Positions 36,559 through 45,769 of a DNA stretch of 64,000 bases are shown piece after piece. Under the pieces are notes generated by a model, which was not told the DNA's origin, did not search any database, and saw nothing but the letters and a program-made list of their open reading frames with translations. How positions within the stretch are numbered: position 1 is the stretch's first letter; each line of letters starts with the position of its first letter. Made by a program: the position numbers and the translations under genes. This DNA comes from Botrimarina hoheduenensis (GTDB lineage: Bacteria > Planctomycetota > Planctomycetia > Pirellulales > Lacipirellulaceae), in the NCBI RefSeq assembly GCF_007859815.1, contig NZ_SJPH01000003.1, positions 1 to 64,000 of the forward strand, read 5' to 3'.

Positions 36559-36984
36559 GCCTCGGCACCGGCAAACCGGCAGAATCCACGTGGCAGCGGC
36601 CCGGTGTGATCGTCTTGCTCGCCAGCCGCTCCGCGATGCCGACCCGTCGGCGACCGCAGTTGGACCCCGCTACTGCGCTCCGCTGTGCCAGTAGCCCCAA
36701 CCATTCAAGCGGCTTGTTTCTCGGACTTGGCACCCAGACTTTGGCACCCAACCGTGTGGGGGCTCAATAAGCAATCGCCCTGGCTACGTGGCAATTATTG
36801 GTCCTGGTTGCGTTCCGCAAGCCAGCGTGATGCGTTCGCGGGAACGATCGGGGGGCGGTGCGATCTTGCTTCGCCGGCAAGAACCCGCCACGCTGTGCGA
36901 ACAGCTTCTTCAGGCGGCAAGTCGATTCTTGACCGCTCGGGGCTGTCTCTCGATTTCTTGATCCTCACCACAGGAGATGCGTCT
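36559..36984. other. 426-bp spacer downstream of infA
   Basis: No RNA or separate gene is recognised. The frame of the downstream secreted protein stays open back to 36685, but the ribosome binding site and signal peptide favour the start at 36985, so this is taken as leader. Short direct repeats (CTTGGCACCCA / TTTGGCACCCA) occur near 36725-36750. Confidence 0.4.
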
Positions 36985-38763
36985 GTGACCTCTCTGCTCT
37001 CGTTGGCTCGCCCGACGCTTTCAGCGGCCACTGCCAGCCGATACGTGGCGTTGGTGGCTTGCGCACTGGTTACTAGCCCGATCTACGCCCAACCAACGGC
37101 CCCCGCGGCCGATGGAGCGGACGTCGAAGAAGCCACCGGCCTCCAGACCATCGCCGCTGCCGCCCTGTCGGGTTATCGGCCGCTCATGGAAGACGTGCGG
37201 TTCATCGGCAAGCTCGCGGGCTACCCCGGTGCCGCTGATATGGCCGAGGGAATGCTCGCGATGGCAACGCAGGGACTGGGGCTCGAGGGATTGGGGCTCG
37301 ATGCGTCACGCCCGCTGGGCGTGATCCTGCAGACCGACGGAGCCCAGTTCGTCCCGCTGGGCTGTCTGCCCGTTGCTGACATGGGCCCTGCCATGGACCT
37401 GATCGAAGCCACCCAGCTCCCCTACGAGGAACTTGAGGACGGCGTCGTCCAGATCGAGATGCCCGACCGCACGATCTATCTCAAGTCGGTTGGTGACTGG
37501 ACCTATATCGCGATGTCGCCCGAGGCCTTTGACGCCGCCCCCGCGGACCCGCTGCCGGTGCTAACCGATCTGGTCAAGGACTACGACCTGGGCGTACGAG
37601 CCTTCGTCCAGAAGGTGCCGCCGATGTATCGACAGGTGGCGCTCGGTGCCATGCGGAGCGGTATGGAGCAAGGCATGGAACAGCAGGACGGGGAGTCCGA
37701 CGAAGATTACGAGGCGCGGATCGAACTAGCCGAAGCACAGATCGATCAGCTGAGCGCCCTGATTGAAGAAGTCGACGAGCTCACAATCGGTTGGAATCTG
37801 GACGAGAAGAACGAGAACACCTATCTGGACATCGCCATCACCGCGCTGCCCGAAACGGATATGGGGCTCGCGCTCTCGACCTACAACGAATCAAACTCGG
37901 CCTTCGCGGGCTTCTTTGATCCGAAAGCCGCTATGGGAATGGTGGGCGCTAGCAAGCTGCCGCCAGAACTGGCTGAGAAGCAACGTGCGCAGACCGAGTC
38001 CACAATCGCGGTGCTGCGTAAGCAGATCGAGAAGGGCATCGAAGATCAGAAGGAGTTCGATACGCCCGATGCCCGAGAGAAGCTGCGTTCCGCTGCGACG
38101 GATCTGATGGACGCCTACGAGGCGCTCATGAGCGAGGGGCGCACCGACATCGCCGCCACGGTCCATCTGGAGAGTGCCCAGGGGGCTTCGCTCGTGGCGG
38201 CGGCTTACGTCCCCACGCCGGACAAGATTGAGTCGGCCTTCAAGACGTTTACCGAGGTCCTGGCGACCAAGCCGGGCTTCCCCGGCGTGGAGTGGGACGC
38301 CGACTCTCACGCCGGTATCCGTATGCACCGGTTGTCGATGCCGTTGCCCCCCGAGGCCGCCGCCTCGACGCCGCTGCTGGGCGATAAGATCGAGGTCTCG
38401 CTCGGTGTTGGGACCGACGCCGTTTTTATTGCGGCTGGTGCCGATTCCGTTAGCCTGATCAAGGCGGCTTTCGACGACTCACGAGCCCGCGATGGTGAGC
38501 CGATGCCGCCGTTTGAGGTCTACGCATCGATCGGTCAGATCATCAAGGCTGTGATGCCGGTCGCCGAGCCCGAGGCGAAACCGGCGATACAGATGGTGCT
38601 CGACGCGCTGAAGGATCAGCCCGAGGGAACCGATCACGTTCGTTTCTCCGGCACGAAAATCGAGAAAGGCATCCGCATGCGTTACGAGGCGGAGAGCGGC
38701 GTGCTGAAGGCCCTCGCCGCCGCCGCGGTAGCAGCGCAGCAGCAAGCAGCGGGCGGTTTCTGA
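36985..38763 (+). CDS. Secreted protein of unknown function (592 aa)
   Basis: Starts at a GTG preceded by AGGAG eight bases upstream. The signal peptide is long (to ALVTSPIYAQP, cleavage near residue 37). The mature protein is acidic, mixed alpha/beta, with a coiled central helix (about 210-260, IELAEAQIDQLSALIEEVDELT) and another around 340-390. The repeated pattern of strand-rich halves suggests a duplicated fold reminiscent of DUF3352-type or lipoprotein-like planctomycete proteins, but no named domain is certain. It ends in an alanine/glutamine tail. Followed by a strong terminator. Confidence 0.8.
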   Translation: MTSLLSLARPTLSAATASRYVALVACALVTSPIYAQPTAPAADGADVEEATGLQTIAAAALSGYRPLMEDVRFIGKLAGYPGAADMAEGMLAMATQGLGLEGLGLDASRPLGVILQTDGAQFVPLGCLPVADMGPAMDLIEATQLPYEELEDGVVQIEMPDRTIYLKSVGDWTYIAMSPEAFDAAPADPLPVLTDLVKDYDLGVRAFVQKVPPMYRQVALGAMRSGMEQGMEQQDGESDEDYEARIELAEAQIDQLSALIEEVDELTIGWNLDEKNENTYLDIAITALPETDMGLALSTYNESNSAFAGFFDPKAAMGMVGASKLPPELAEKQRAQTESTIAVLRKQIEKGIEDQKEFDTPDAREKLRSAATDLMDAYEALMSEGRTDIAATVHLESAQGASLVAAAYVPTPDKIESAFKTFTEVLATKPGFPGVEWDADSHAGIRMHRLSMPLPPEAAASTPLLGDKIEVSLGVGTDAVFIAAGADSVSLIKAAFDDSRARDGEPMPPFEVYASIGQIIKAVMPVAEPEAKPAIQMVLDALKDQPEGTDHVRFSGTKIEKGIRMRYEAESGVLKALAAAAVAAQQQAAGGF

Positions 38764-38805
38764 CCGCGGCGTCCTGCTGGTTTGCTTCGTGCCCCCTGAA
38801 CCCGC

Positions 38806-38856
38806 ACGGGGCTCGCTCGTCCGATAACCCGGTGCGAGCGAGCCCCGTTTGCTTTT
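38806..38856 (+). terminator. Rho-independent terminator
   Basis: A perfect 14-bp inverted repeat (38806-38819 and 38835-38848, left arm ACGGGGCTCGCTCG) with a 15-base loop is followed by TTGCTTTT. It ends the transcript of the secreted protein just upstream of lysA. Confidence 0.9.
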
Positions 38857-38934
38857 CGCCAACCGCCCGGCGGACTACCGTGTCGCTGTAAGCCCGTCAC
38901 CTTCTGTAAATCTGTCCCGCCTGCCCGACCGCTC

Positions 38935-40278
38935 ATGTCGCTTCCGCCCGATAGCCTGTCGATCGCTTCTAACGCGGGGCCCACATCGCCCTATGTCACA
39001 CAGATCGCCGGCGTCGCTGTGCCGGCTCTCGCCGAGCGCTTCGGCACGCCTTGCTACGTGTACGACGCCGCGATGATCCGCCAACGGATCGCCGACTTGG
39101 CACCGTTCGACACGGTGCGCTACGCCCAAAAAGCCAACTCGAACCTGTCGGTGCTCAGGCTCGTCCGGGGCGCGGGGGTGCTGGTTGACGCCGTCAGCGC
39201 GGGAGAGATCGCCCGCGCGCTGGCGGCAGGCTACCAGCCCGGCCCCGGAGACCACGCAGCAGGACAGCCGGCAGAGATCATCTACACGGCCGACATCTTT
39301 GATCGTGCATCGCTGGACGCGGTCATCGAACACGATCTGGCAGTCAACTGCGGCTCGCCCGACATGATCGATCAGTACGGCGCGCGCTGCCAACCGCTTG
39401 GAAGAAAGCGGGGGGTGACGCTCCGGATCAACCCGGGTTTCGGCCACGGCCACAGCCAGAAGGTGAACACCGGCGGCGAGGGGAGCAAGCACGGTGTGTG
39501 GCACGAGCAGATTGAAATGTGCGTTGAGCGTGCCGCCCGCTACGGCCTGACGGTTGAGGGGCTGCACATGCACATCGGATCGGGCACGGACATGGAGCAT
39601 CTCGGCCGGGTCGCTGACGCGATGCAGGCTTTCGCGCTGCGTGTGGGGCCGAGCGTTCACGCGATCAGCGCTGGCGGCGGGCTTTCTACCCCCTACCGGG
39701 GCAACGAACCCCCGGTCGATGTGGCGGCTTACTACTCGCTGTGGGACGCCACGCGGCGTCGGCTGGCCGAGGCGTGGGGCCACGCCGTTGCGCTCGAGAT
39801 CGAGCCCGGTCGTTACCTGGCCGCTGAAAGCGGCTCGCTGGTGACCGAGGTGCGGGCCGTCAAGCAAATGGGGACCAAGGAATACATCCTGGTAGACGCC
39901 GGTTTCAACAACTTGGTACGGCCTGCCATGTACGGTGCTTATCACCCCCTGGCGGTTTGCCCCGCCGAGGGGGTACCTCAACCGTCGGCCGCGCTGGCCT
40001 CGTTTGTTGTGGCGGGACCGCTGTGCGAATCCGGCGATATCTTCACCCAGAAGGAAGGGGGCTATGTCGAAGAGCGTTCGCTCGTGCGGCCGCGGGTGGG
40101 TGACTACCTGGTCATTGGAGCCGTGGGAGCGTACGGCTACACGATGGCCAGCAACTACAACAGCAAGCCGCTCGTGGCCGAAGTGCTCATCGACGGGGGA
40201 GAGCCCCGCCTGATCCGGGCGGCGCAAACGCCGGCAGACCTGCTCCGCGGCGAGACGAGCGAATCCTCGCGAGATTAG
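38935..40278 (+). CDS. lysA: Diaminopimelate decarboxylase
   Basis: PLP enzyme giving L-lysine from meso-diaminopimelate. It is a 447-residue fold-type III decarboxylase. The PLP lysine is K66 in RYAQKANSNLSVL, the glycine-rich phosphate site follows LHMHIGSGTD and SAGGGLSTPY, and the dimer-partner cysteine lies in GPLCESGDIF. The N-terminal FGTPCYVYDAAMI is typical. It follows a terminator, so it probably has its own promoter. Confidence 0.95.
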   Translation: MSLPPDSLSIASNAGPTSPYVTQIAGVAVPALAERFGTPCYVYDAAMIRQRIADLAPFDTVRYAQKANSNLSVLRLVRGAGVLVDAVSAGEIARALAAGYQPGPGDHAAGQPAEIIYTADIFDRASLDAVIEHDLAVNCGSPDMIDQYGARCQPLGRKRGVTLRINPGFGHGHSQKVNTGGEGSKHGVWHEQIEMCVERAARYGLTVEGLHMHIGSGTDMEHLGRVADAMQAFALRVGPSVHAISAGGGLSTPYRGNEPPVDVAAYYSLWDATRRRLAEAWGHAVALEIEPGRYLAAESGSLVTEVRAVKQMGTKEYILVDAGFNNLVRPAMYGAYHPLAVCPAEGVPQPSAALASFVVAGPLCESGDIFTQKEGGYVEERSLVRPRVGDYLVIGAVGAYGYTMASNYNSKPLVAEVLIDGGEPRLIRAAQTPADLLRGETSESSRD

Positions 40279-40360
40279 CGGGGCAATGCGGCGGGGCTAA
40301 CCGCGGCGGTGGAGACCGGCGGCGTGACGATCCGCGGGGCGTCCGCTAAGCTAGCACCCC

Positions 40361-42259
40361 ATGACTACCGCCACGCCGTCCGCCGCGTCGTCGGCGTCCG
40401 CAGCTCTTCACGACACGACCAGCGACCCCTCTGCCGAGGAGCCGCTCGCCCTGGATCGGATCCACCAAGGTGACTGTGTCGAGCTGCTCTCACGCCTGCC
40501 AGATCACTCGATCGATCTGGCATTTGCCGATCCGCCGTTCAACATCGGTTTCAAGTACGACGAGTACGATGATTCGCACCAGGATGAGCACTACCTCGCC
40601 TGGTGCGAGCGCTGGATCGCCGAGCTGCAGCGTGTTGTGAAGCCGAGCGGCTCGTTTTGGTTGGCAATCGGCGACGAGTATGCCGCTGAGCTCAAGGTTG
40701 CCGCAAAGCGGCAAGGATTCACCCCGCGTAACTGGGTCATCTGGTACTACACCTTCGGGCAGAACTGCCGACGCAAGTTCAATCGCTCGCACGCCCACTT
40801 GTTTCACTTTGTGCAAGACGAAGAACAGCACACGTTCAACGCCGAAGACCCCGCCGTGCGGGTCCCCTCGGCCCGGGCGCTGGTGTACGGAGATCGCCGC
40901 GCGAATCCCACCGGGCGGCTCCCCGACGACACCTGGATTCTCCGCCCACAGGACCTGCGCGAAGAGCCCGATGCGTTCCAGCCGATGGACGATACGTGGT
41001 ACTTCAGCCGCGTGGCGGGCACGTTCAAGGAGCGGCAAGGATTTCACGGCTGTCAGATGCCCGAGCAGTTACTCGGGCGGATCGTGCGGACCTGTTCACG
41101 CCCCGGGGATTTGGTGTTGGATCCGTTTGCCGGCAGCGGCACGACGCTGGCGGTCGCCAAGAAGCTCGGGCGCCAATTCCTCGGCTTTGAGCTTTCGACC
41201 GACTACGCGAAGTATGGCAACCAGCGGATCGAGGCCCTCGACGTCGGAGACGATTTGAACGGGCCGGCCGATCCCGTCGGCAGCGCGCCGACAACCGCCA
41301 AAGGACGCCGGCTGAAGGGGCATCCGCTCGTCGGGCCGACAGCGCACACGCCACAGGAAGCGGAAGCCTCGCCGGTAGAAACCACCGCGGCCAGCCTTTC
41401 CGCAAAAGAGGCTCCCACGCCCGTTTCGAGCGCTCACGCCAGCGCTGCTCCAACGGCCCCGGTGGGGCTGTCACTGCGTGAGCTCACCGAGCAAGCGCTG
41501 ATCGAAGCCTTCTCGGCAACGCGCGACGGTGCTTCGGTCGATTGGTTGCTGTGCGATGCCGCTTTGCAATCGCGCTTTCATGCGGACTGCGCCAAGGCCG
41601 GGCTCCTCGGGGGGCCTACGGATTGGAATCTTGAGCTGCTGCGGCTCCGTAAGGCCGGTAAGCTGCCTCGGCTGAAGTCGGTCTCGCGTCAAGATTTTTC
41701 GTCGGACGAACTCGATCGAGTCGCCTTCGCCGCAGAGATCGCTTGGTGTGAATCGCTGCGCAAGCACGCGGTGGCATCGCTCGACGAGCTTTTCTGCACA
41801 CCGGATAAAGCGCAAACCTTCGACAAGATCGCCGCCAAGTATGCCGGCTGGCAAGCCGAGAGCGTGACGATCTACCGCTGGGCGGCACTGCGGCTACGCA
41901 AGGCACGGCACGCTCTTGCCGAAGAGGCCAAGCGCTATCACTACGTTTTAGCCAGCCGTGAGTTTGAACGCTTCCAGGCTTTTCCTCGCATGCGGGTCAA
42001 CCGCTACGATGGTCTGGCTGGCCTGTACCTGCTGCGCGAATCCGCGCACAAGCCGGTCTACTTGGGGGAGACCCACGATCTGGGACGCCGGCTCGAAGAT
42101 CACCGCGGGGCCAAGAGCGGCCTGCGCAAGACCGCACAGGTGGCGGTCATTACGGCTGAGGAGCTGCCCAGCGACGACTATCGCCAACCGCTGTGGGTGG
42201 CCCTGGTGCAACGTCACGCCCCGCGGCTCAATCTGGCACCCGTCTCGCTCGATGCCTGA
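40361..42259 (+). CDS. DNA methyltransferase (N4/N6-type) fused to a GIY-YIG-like domain
   Basis: A 632-residue fusion. Residues 30-295 are a beta-class amino-methyltransferase: motif IV DPPFNIGF at 57-64 precedes motif I DPFAGSGTT at 254-262. A low-complexity Pro/Ala/Thr linker (about 300-370) leads to a helical domain of unknown type (about 370-540). The C terminus (550-625) is GIY-YIG-like: GLYLL at 554-558, VYLGET at 566-571, Arg576 in LGRRLEDH and a late APRLN. The catalytic Glu expected before LV-x4-P-R-x-N appears to be Trp612 instead, so cleavage activity is doubtful. No separate restriction gene adjoins it. Confidence 0.88.
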   Translation: MTTATPSAASSASAALHDTTSDPSAEEPLALDRIHQGDCVELLSRLPDHSIDLAFADPPFNIGFKYDEYDDSHQDEHYLAWCERWIAELQRVVKPSGSFWLAIGDEYAAELKVAAKRQGFTPRNWVIWYYTFGQNCRRKFNRSHAHLFHFVQDEEQHTFNAEDPAVRVPSARALVYGDRRANPTGRLPDDTWILRPQDLREEPDAFQPMDDTWYFSRVAGTFKERQGFHGCQMPEQLLGRIVRTCSRPGDLVLDPFAGSGTTLAVAKKLGRQFLGFELSTDYAKYGNQRIEALDVGDDLNGPADPVGSAPTTAKGRRLKGHPLVGPTAHTPQEAEASPVETTAASLSAKEAPTPVSSAHASAAPTAPVGLSLRELTEQALIEAFSATRDGASVDWLLCDAALQSRFHADCAKAGLLGGPTDWNLELLRLRKAGKLPRLKSVSRQDFSSDELDRVAFAAEIAWCESLRKHAVASLDELFCTPDKAQTFDKIAAKYAGWQAESVTIYRWAALRLRKARHALAEEAKRYHYVLASREFERFQAFPRMRVNRYDGLAGLYLLRESAHKPVYLGETHDLGRRLEDHRGAKSGLRKTAQVAVITAEELPSDDYRQPLWVALVQRHAPRLNLAPVSLDA

Positions 42260-42300
42260 TGGTCTACTTGCCCGGTGCCGAGCAACTCAGCAAGCAGCAA

Positions 42301-42816
42301 TCAGCGATTGAGCGTCGCCTTGACGTACAGCGCCTCGATCATGCCGCGTAGCAACTCTGCTTGGTCCGATTCAAGGATCGTTCGCGCCTTGTCGAGTGTC
42401 GACCGATTGGCGTTCATCTGTTGGGCCGTTAGAACGACACCTACTTCGGTCATTGGCCCGCCAACGCCGACCCGGCTGGCAAGTTCGCCAAAATCGTGCG
42501 GGGTCCAGTCTTCAAAAAGCGACTCATGAGCCTCGACAGCCGCCTCGATCGCTGGGTTCGAGGCGAGGTCGAACTCCGCAACCGCCGCTTCCGCGTCACC
42601 CGCAAACAGGTCGTCTGCCGAGACGCCTAGCCCTTCGGCCAAGCGTTTGAGCGTCTTCGCGTGCGGTTTCTTAGCGGCGTGCAAGATGCCGCGGAGAGTC
42701 CGGGCGTCGAGTCCCGTCTGCTGACAGACTCCCTCGTAGGTCAAGCCGTCGCGAGCCATCAGCCGCCGCAGATTGTGGGCGACGATCGAGGCTCGGCTAC
42801 GTGCGGGAAGGGCCAC
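42301..42816 (-). CDS. XRE-family helix-turn-helix regulator
   Basis: A 171-residue protein. The N-terminal 70 residues form a Cro/C1-type HTH (NLRRLMARDGLTYEGVCQQ, then RTLRGILHAAKKPHAKTLKRLAEGLGVSADDLF). The rest is a helical region without known motifs, ending in a short basic end. It converges with the methyltransferase gene 41 bp away, so it could regulate it only by acting at a distance. Likely DNA-binding. Confidence 0.88.
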   Translation of the reverse strand: MALPARSRASIVAHNLRRLMARDGLTYEGVCQQTGLDARTLRGILHAAKKPHAKTLKRLAEGLGVSADDLFAGDAEAAVAEFDLASNPAIEAAVEAHESLFEDWTPHDFGELASRVGVGGPMTEVGVVLTAQQMNANRSTLDKARTILESDQAELLRGMIEALYVKATLNR

Positions 42817-42972
42817 GTCAAACCAGGGGCGAATAGCGTGGGGCGAACCGACTCATAAAGAGAGTCTATGCCTAGGAAACATAGCTTACGCAACGGCTAG
42901 CCGCATTTAATTGCGGTCCCTGTTCCCGCGATTCTCGGCGAATGATCCCTCTCCACTGAGGATCTGAAAGGC

Positions 42973-44088
42973 TTATACGCATTCTTCGGGGAAGAAAAGT
43001 GCTTGAACGCCGACCAACGACTCGTGCGCTATCGTCGCGCTAGGGGCAAGGCCCTCGGCGAGTGGTGCCAGCAACCATCTTCCTTCGGGCCACCGTACGG
43101 CCGCCATCGCGGCACACTCCTCGAGCAGCTGATAAATCCGCGCCCGGGTCACGCTCAGACGGGCAGCTTGCTGCTTGACCGAGGAGGCTCGTGATCCGGT
43201 TGCGAGGCGTTCCGCTGCCACTTGGGCCACTTCCTGGCCCAGGTCGTGGGCGACCTGCTCCAGCAGGGGGGCGATGACCCGCCGCTGCAAATCCTCGGCT
43301 CCGACCAAGCGGGGCGATTTATTCGCCAAAACAAGCCAGCGGTTGACCGCCGGTACAAACCGGGGCTGAACAACCACCTCTAAATGCTCGTCAAGCACGG
43401 CGGTCGAAAGCGCCTCGTGAACCGCCAAGAAGACTTCGAGGATGGCTTGAACCCGTTTCTCACCGTGCGTCTTCATCTGCCGAACCTCGGCGAGGGTCCG
43501 CGTGGCATAGTCGCCCAGGGGCTTCTGCCAGATCACCGACGGCAGCGACTGCAGACACGGGGCGACGCGCCCCAGCACGCAATCGTGCATGCCACCACGC
43601 CGAACCGACTCGGTCCACAGGCTCCAAGCCGCCTCCGAAACCTCTGCCAGACGATCCTTCGTGCCAGCGGCGTCCTGCGTGGCATGGCGCGTTGCCGTGG
43701 ATAGCGCGCCGGGTAATCCAAACGGGGCATGGGGGTCGTGGGCCTTCAGTGCCCGGCGTAACAGATCGAAGAGTCCGAGGATTTTTTTCTGCCCCACGCC
43801 AGGCGTTCGCATCAGCACCGCCAGCTCGTCTGCCAGCAGCTCGCGTACCGGTCGGTCCAGCAGCGCCAGCGGCAGCGTTCGATCGGTCGGCAACACCCAG
43901 TAAGAGAGCGGCCGATCGAGCCGACCGTCGGCGGGCACCGCAAGCAACGCGCGACGCAAGCGCTCGTAGGTCCCTTCCAGCCGATACCGATCGCCGATGA
44001 CGCCCTGCGGACGCACGGCAAGCGGGACGCTCGCTGTGGACGGCTGACGGGGGGGAGTCTTCCCGGCTCGGCTTGCTTTGCTCGCCAT
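42973..44088 (-). CDS. Protein with helix-hairpin-helix and sigma-4-like HTH segments (unknown function)
   Basis: A 371-residue soluble protein not assigned to a named family. Residues about 75-112 (LLADELAVLMRTPGVGQKKILGLFDLL) resemble the helix-hairpin-helix of the RNA polymerase alpha C-terminal domain. A second similar segment lies at about 190-215 (TRTLAEVRQMKTHGEKRVQAI). The last 80 residues contain SVKQQAARLSVTRARIYQLLEE, like a sigma-70 region 4 helix-turn-helix. A transcription-linked role is an inference. GGGAG precedes the ATG. It sits upstream of the HTH regulator on the same strand, 156 bp away. Confidence 0.6.
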   Translation of the reverse strand: MASKASRAGKTPPRQPSTASVPLAVRPQGVIGDRYRLEGTYERLRRALLAVPADGRLDRPLSYWVLPTDRTLPLALLDRPVRELLADELAVLMRTPGVGQKKILGLFDLLRRALKAHDPHAPFGLPGALSTATRHATQDAAGTKDRLAEVSEAAWSLWTESVRRGGMHDCVLGRVAPCLQSLPSVIWQKPLGDYATRTLAEVRQMKTHGEKRVQAILEVFLAVHEALSTAVLDEHLEVVVQPRFVPAVNRWLVLANKSPRLVGAEDLQRRVIAPLLEQVAHDLGQEVAQVAAERLATGSRASSVKQQAARLSVTRARIYQLLEECAAMAAVRWPEGRWLLAPLAEGLAPSATIAHESLVGVQALFFPEECV

Positions 44089-44344
44089 GGGCTCCCGCTC
44101 TGCAATCGGTCTTGCGTGGCATCCTTAGCAAGAATGCGGTGGATAGAGATGTCGGTGCGTGACAGGAAGGGCGGTGGCGTAGGGTGGCCACCAATGACAA
44201 TTTTCCCGTGCCTGCAATGTCGCTGGGAGAAGCAGATTGTCAACGAGCAGCCTGCCGCACCGAGCCTTATTTGGGTGACGAAAACTGTCACTGGGGTGGG
44301 TGCGGGAGTAGCTTCACCCGCCCAGCTCGCGCAAACTGCGCACG

Positions 44345-45769
44345 ATGCCACCCCTCGCCTCCAGCACCGCCGTCCCAGCGCGTCCCCACCTTTCGGGAAG
44401 CTCACCGCTATCTGCAACGCTGCGCAACGCTGAGGATCGTTCGGAGCGGGTGCTCGTAATCGGAGCTGGCACCTCGGGCCTCGCCATGGGCAAAGCGCTG
44501 CGCGATGCCGGCATCACCTACGACTGTGTCGAACGCGAGCCCGATCTGGGCGGCAACTGGAACATCCGTCTCAACGTCAGCAGTGTCTGCGAATCAACTC
44601 ACCTCATCTCTTCTAAAAAACTCACGGAGTACCCCGACCACCCGATGCCGGAGAGTTGGCCCGAGTACCCCAGCCAGGGCCTCGTGCTCGAGTACTTGCG
44701 GAGCTATGCCGAGCGGTTTGGGCTGCGTGAGTCGATCGAGTTTGGCGTGGGCGTTCGCCACGCCCAGCCGCTTGATCCCCACGGTTGGCTTGTGGAACTC
44801 GATGACGGCCGGCTTCGCCGCTACGGTGCCATCGCGATCGCCAACGGCCATAACTGGGACCCCGCTTGGCCCGACTTCCCAGGCGAATTCAGCGGCCTCG
44901 CGCTGCATTCCAGCCAGTACAAGTCGCCCGACCTTTTGCAGGGGCGTCGGGTCTTGGTGGTCGGCGGCGGCAACTCGGGCTGCGATCTGGCCGTCGAGAG
45001 CGCTCAGCACGCCGCCACCACACGGCTCAGCCTCCGCCGTGGCTACCACTTCTTGCCGAAGTTCTTCCACGGAACGCCGATCGATATCTGCGGCGAACGC
45101 CTGCTCCACGCCCGCGTGCCGCTTGCAGTGCGGCGTGCGCTGGCGCACGCGATGGTTTTCTTCCTGCTGGGAACGCGGCGTGGCACGGGCCTGCCGCGGC
45201 CCGATCACCGGCTCTTTGAAACGCACCCCACGATCAACTCGCAGCTTTACTACGCCCTGCGGCACGGCGATCTTGCGATCCGGCCGAATATCGAGCAGCT
45301 CGAAGGGGACCACGTGCGGTTTGTTGACGGTTCGGTCGAGCCGTTCGATGTGATCCTGTACGCCACCGGATTTCGGTTGTCTTTCCCGTTTCTCGACAGC
45401 AAGCACCTTAACTGGTGCGGCGACTCGGCCACCGGCCGACCCGAGCTGTACCTGAACGTGTTCTCCCCTATGCGCGACGACCTGTTTGTTCTGGGTATGA
45501 TTCAGCCCGATAGCGGGCAGTGGGGTCTTGTGGACCTCCAGTCGCAACTCGTGGCCCGTACGCTCCTCGCGCAGCGAGAAGGGTCACGCTGCTACGAGCG
45601 CTTTGTCGATCGCAAGCAGCGGACGAGCGGCTCGGCTTCCATAAGCTATCTCGCGACGCCTCGCCACCGACTGGAAGTCGAGCACTTTTCTTACCGTCGG
45701 TTGCTGCGGCGTGAGCTCCGCCGTCTCGGCAAAGCGCCGCACCGAGTGTCTCAAACGTCAATCGTTTGA
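44345..45769 (+). CDS. Flavin-containing monooxygenase
   Basis: A 474-residue FAD/NADPH enzyme. The FAD site is GAGTSG at 40-45, the FMO fingerprint FPGEFSGLALHSSQY is at 178-192 (F-x-G-x3-H-S-x2-Y), the NADPH site is GGGNSG at 207-212, and YATGFRLSFPFLD near residue 345 is the linker motif. It probably oxygenates a nitrogen, sulfur or ketone substrate; which one cannot be told. The first 34 residues are extra and Pro/Ser-rich. Its 3' end overlaps the convergent hydrolase gene by 19 bases. Confidence 0.92.
   Translation: MPPLASSTAVPARPHLSGSSPLSATLRNAEDRSERVLVIGAGTSGLAMGKALRDAGITYDCVEREPDLGGNWNIRLNVSSVCESTHLISSKKLTEYPDHPMPESWPEYPSQGLVLEYLRSYAERFGLRESIEFGVGVRHAQPLDPHGWLVELDDGRLRRYGAIAIANGHNWDPAWPDFPGEFSGLALHSSQYKSPDLLQGRRVLVVGGGNSGCDLAVESAQHAATTRLSLRRGYHFLPKFFHGTPIDICGERLLHARVPLAVRRALAHAMVFFLLGTRRGTGLPRPDHRLFETHPTINSQLYYALRHGDLAIRPNIEQLEGDHVRFVDGSVEPFDVILYATGFRLSFPFLDSKHLNWCGDSATGRPELYLNVFSPMRDDLFVLGMIQPDSGQWGLVDLQSQLVARTLLAQREGSRCYERFVDRKQRTSGSASISYLATPRHRLEVEHFSYRRLLRRELRRLGKAPHRVSQTSIV

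Noticed and set aside
38875..40227. A 450-codon open frame on the minus strand
   Set aside because: Antisense to lysA with no family features of its own.
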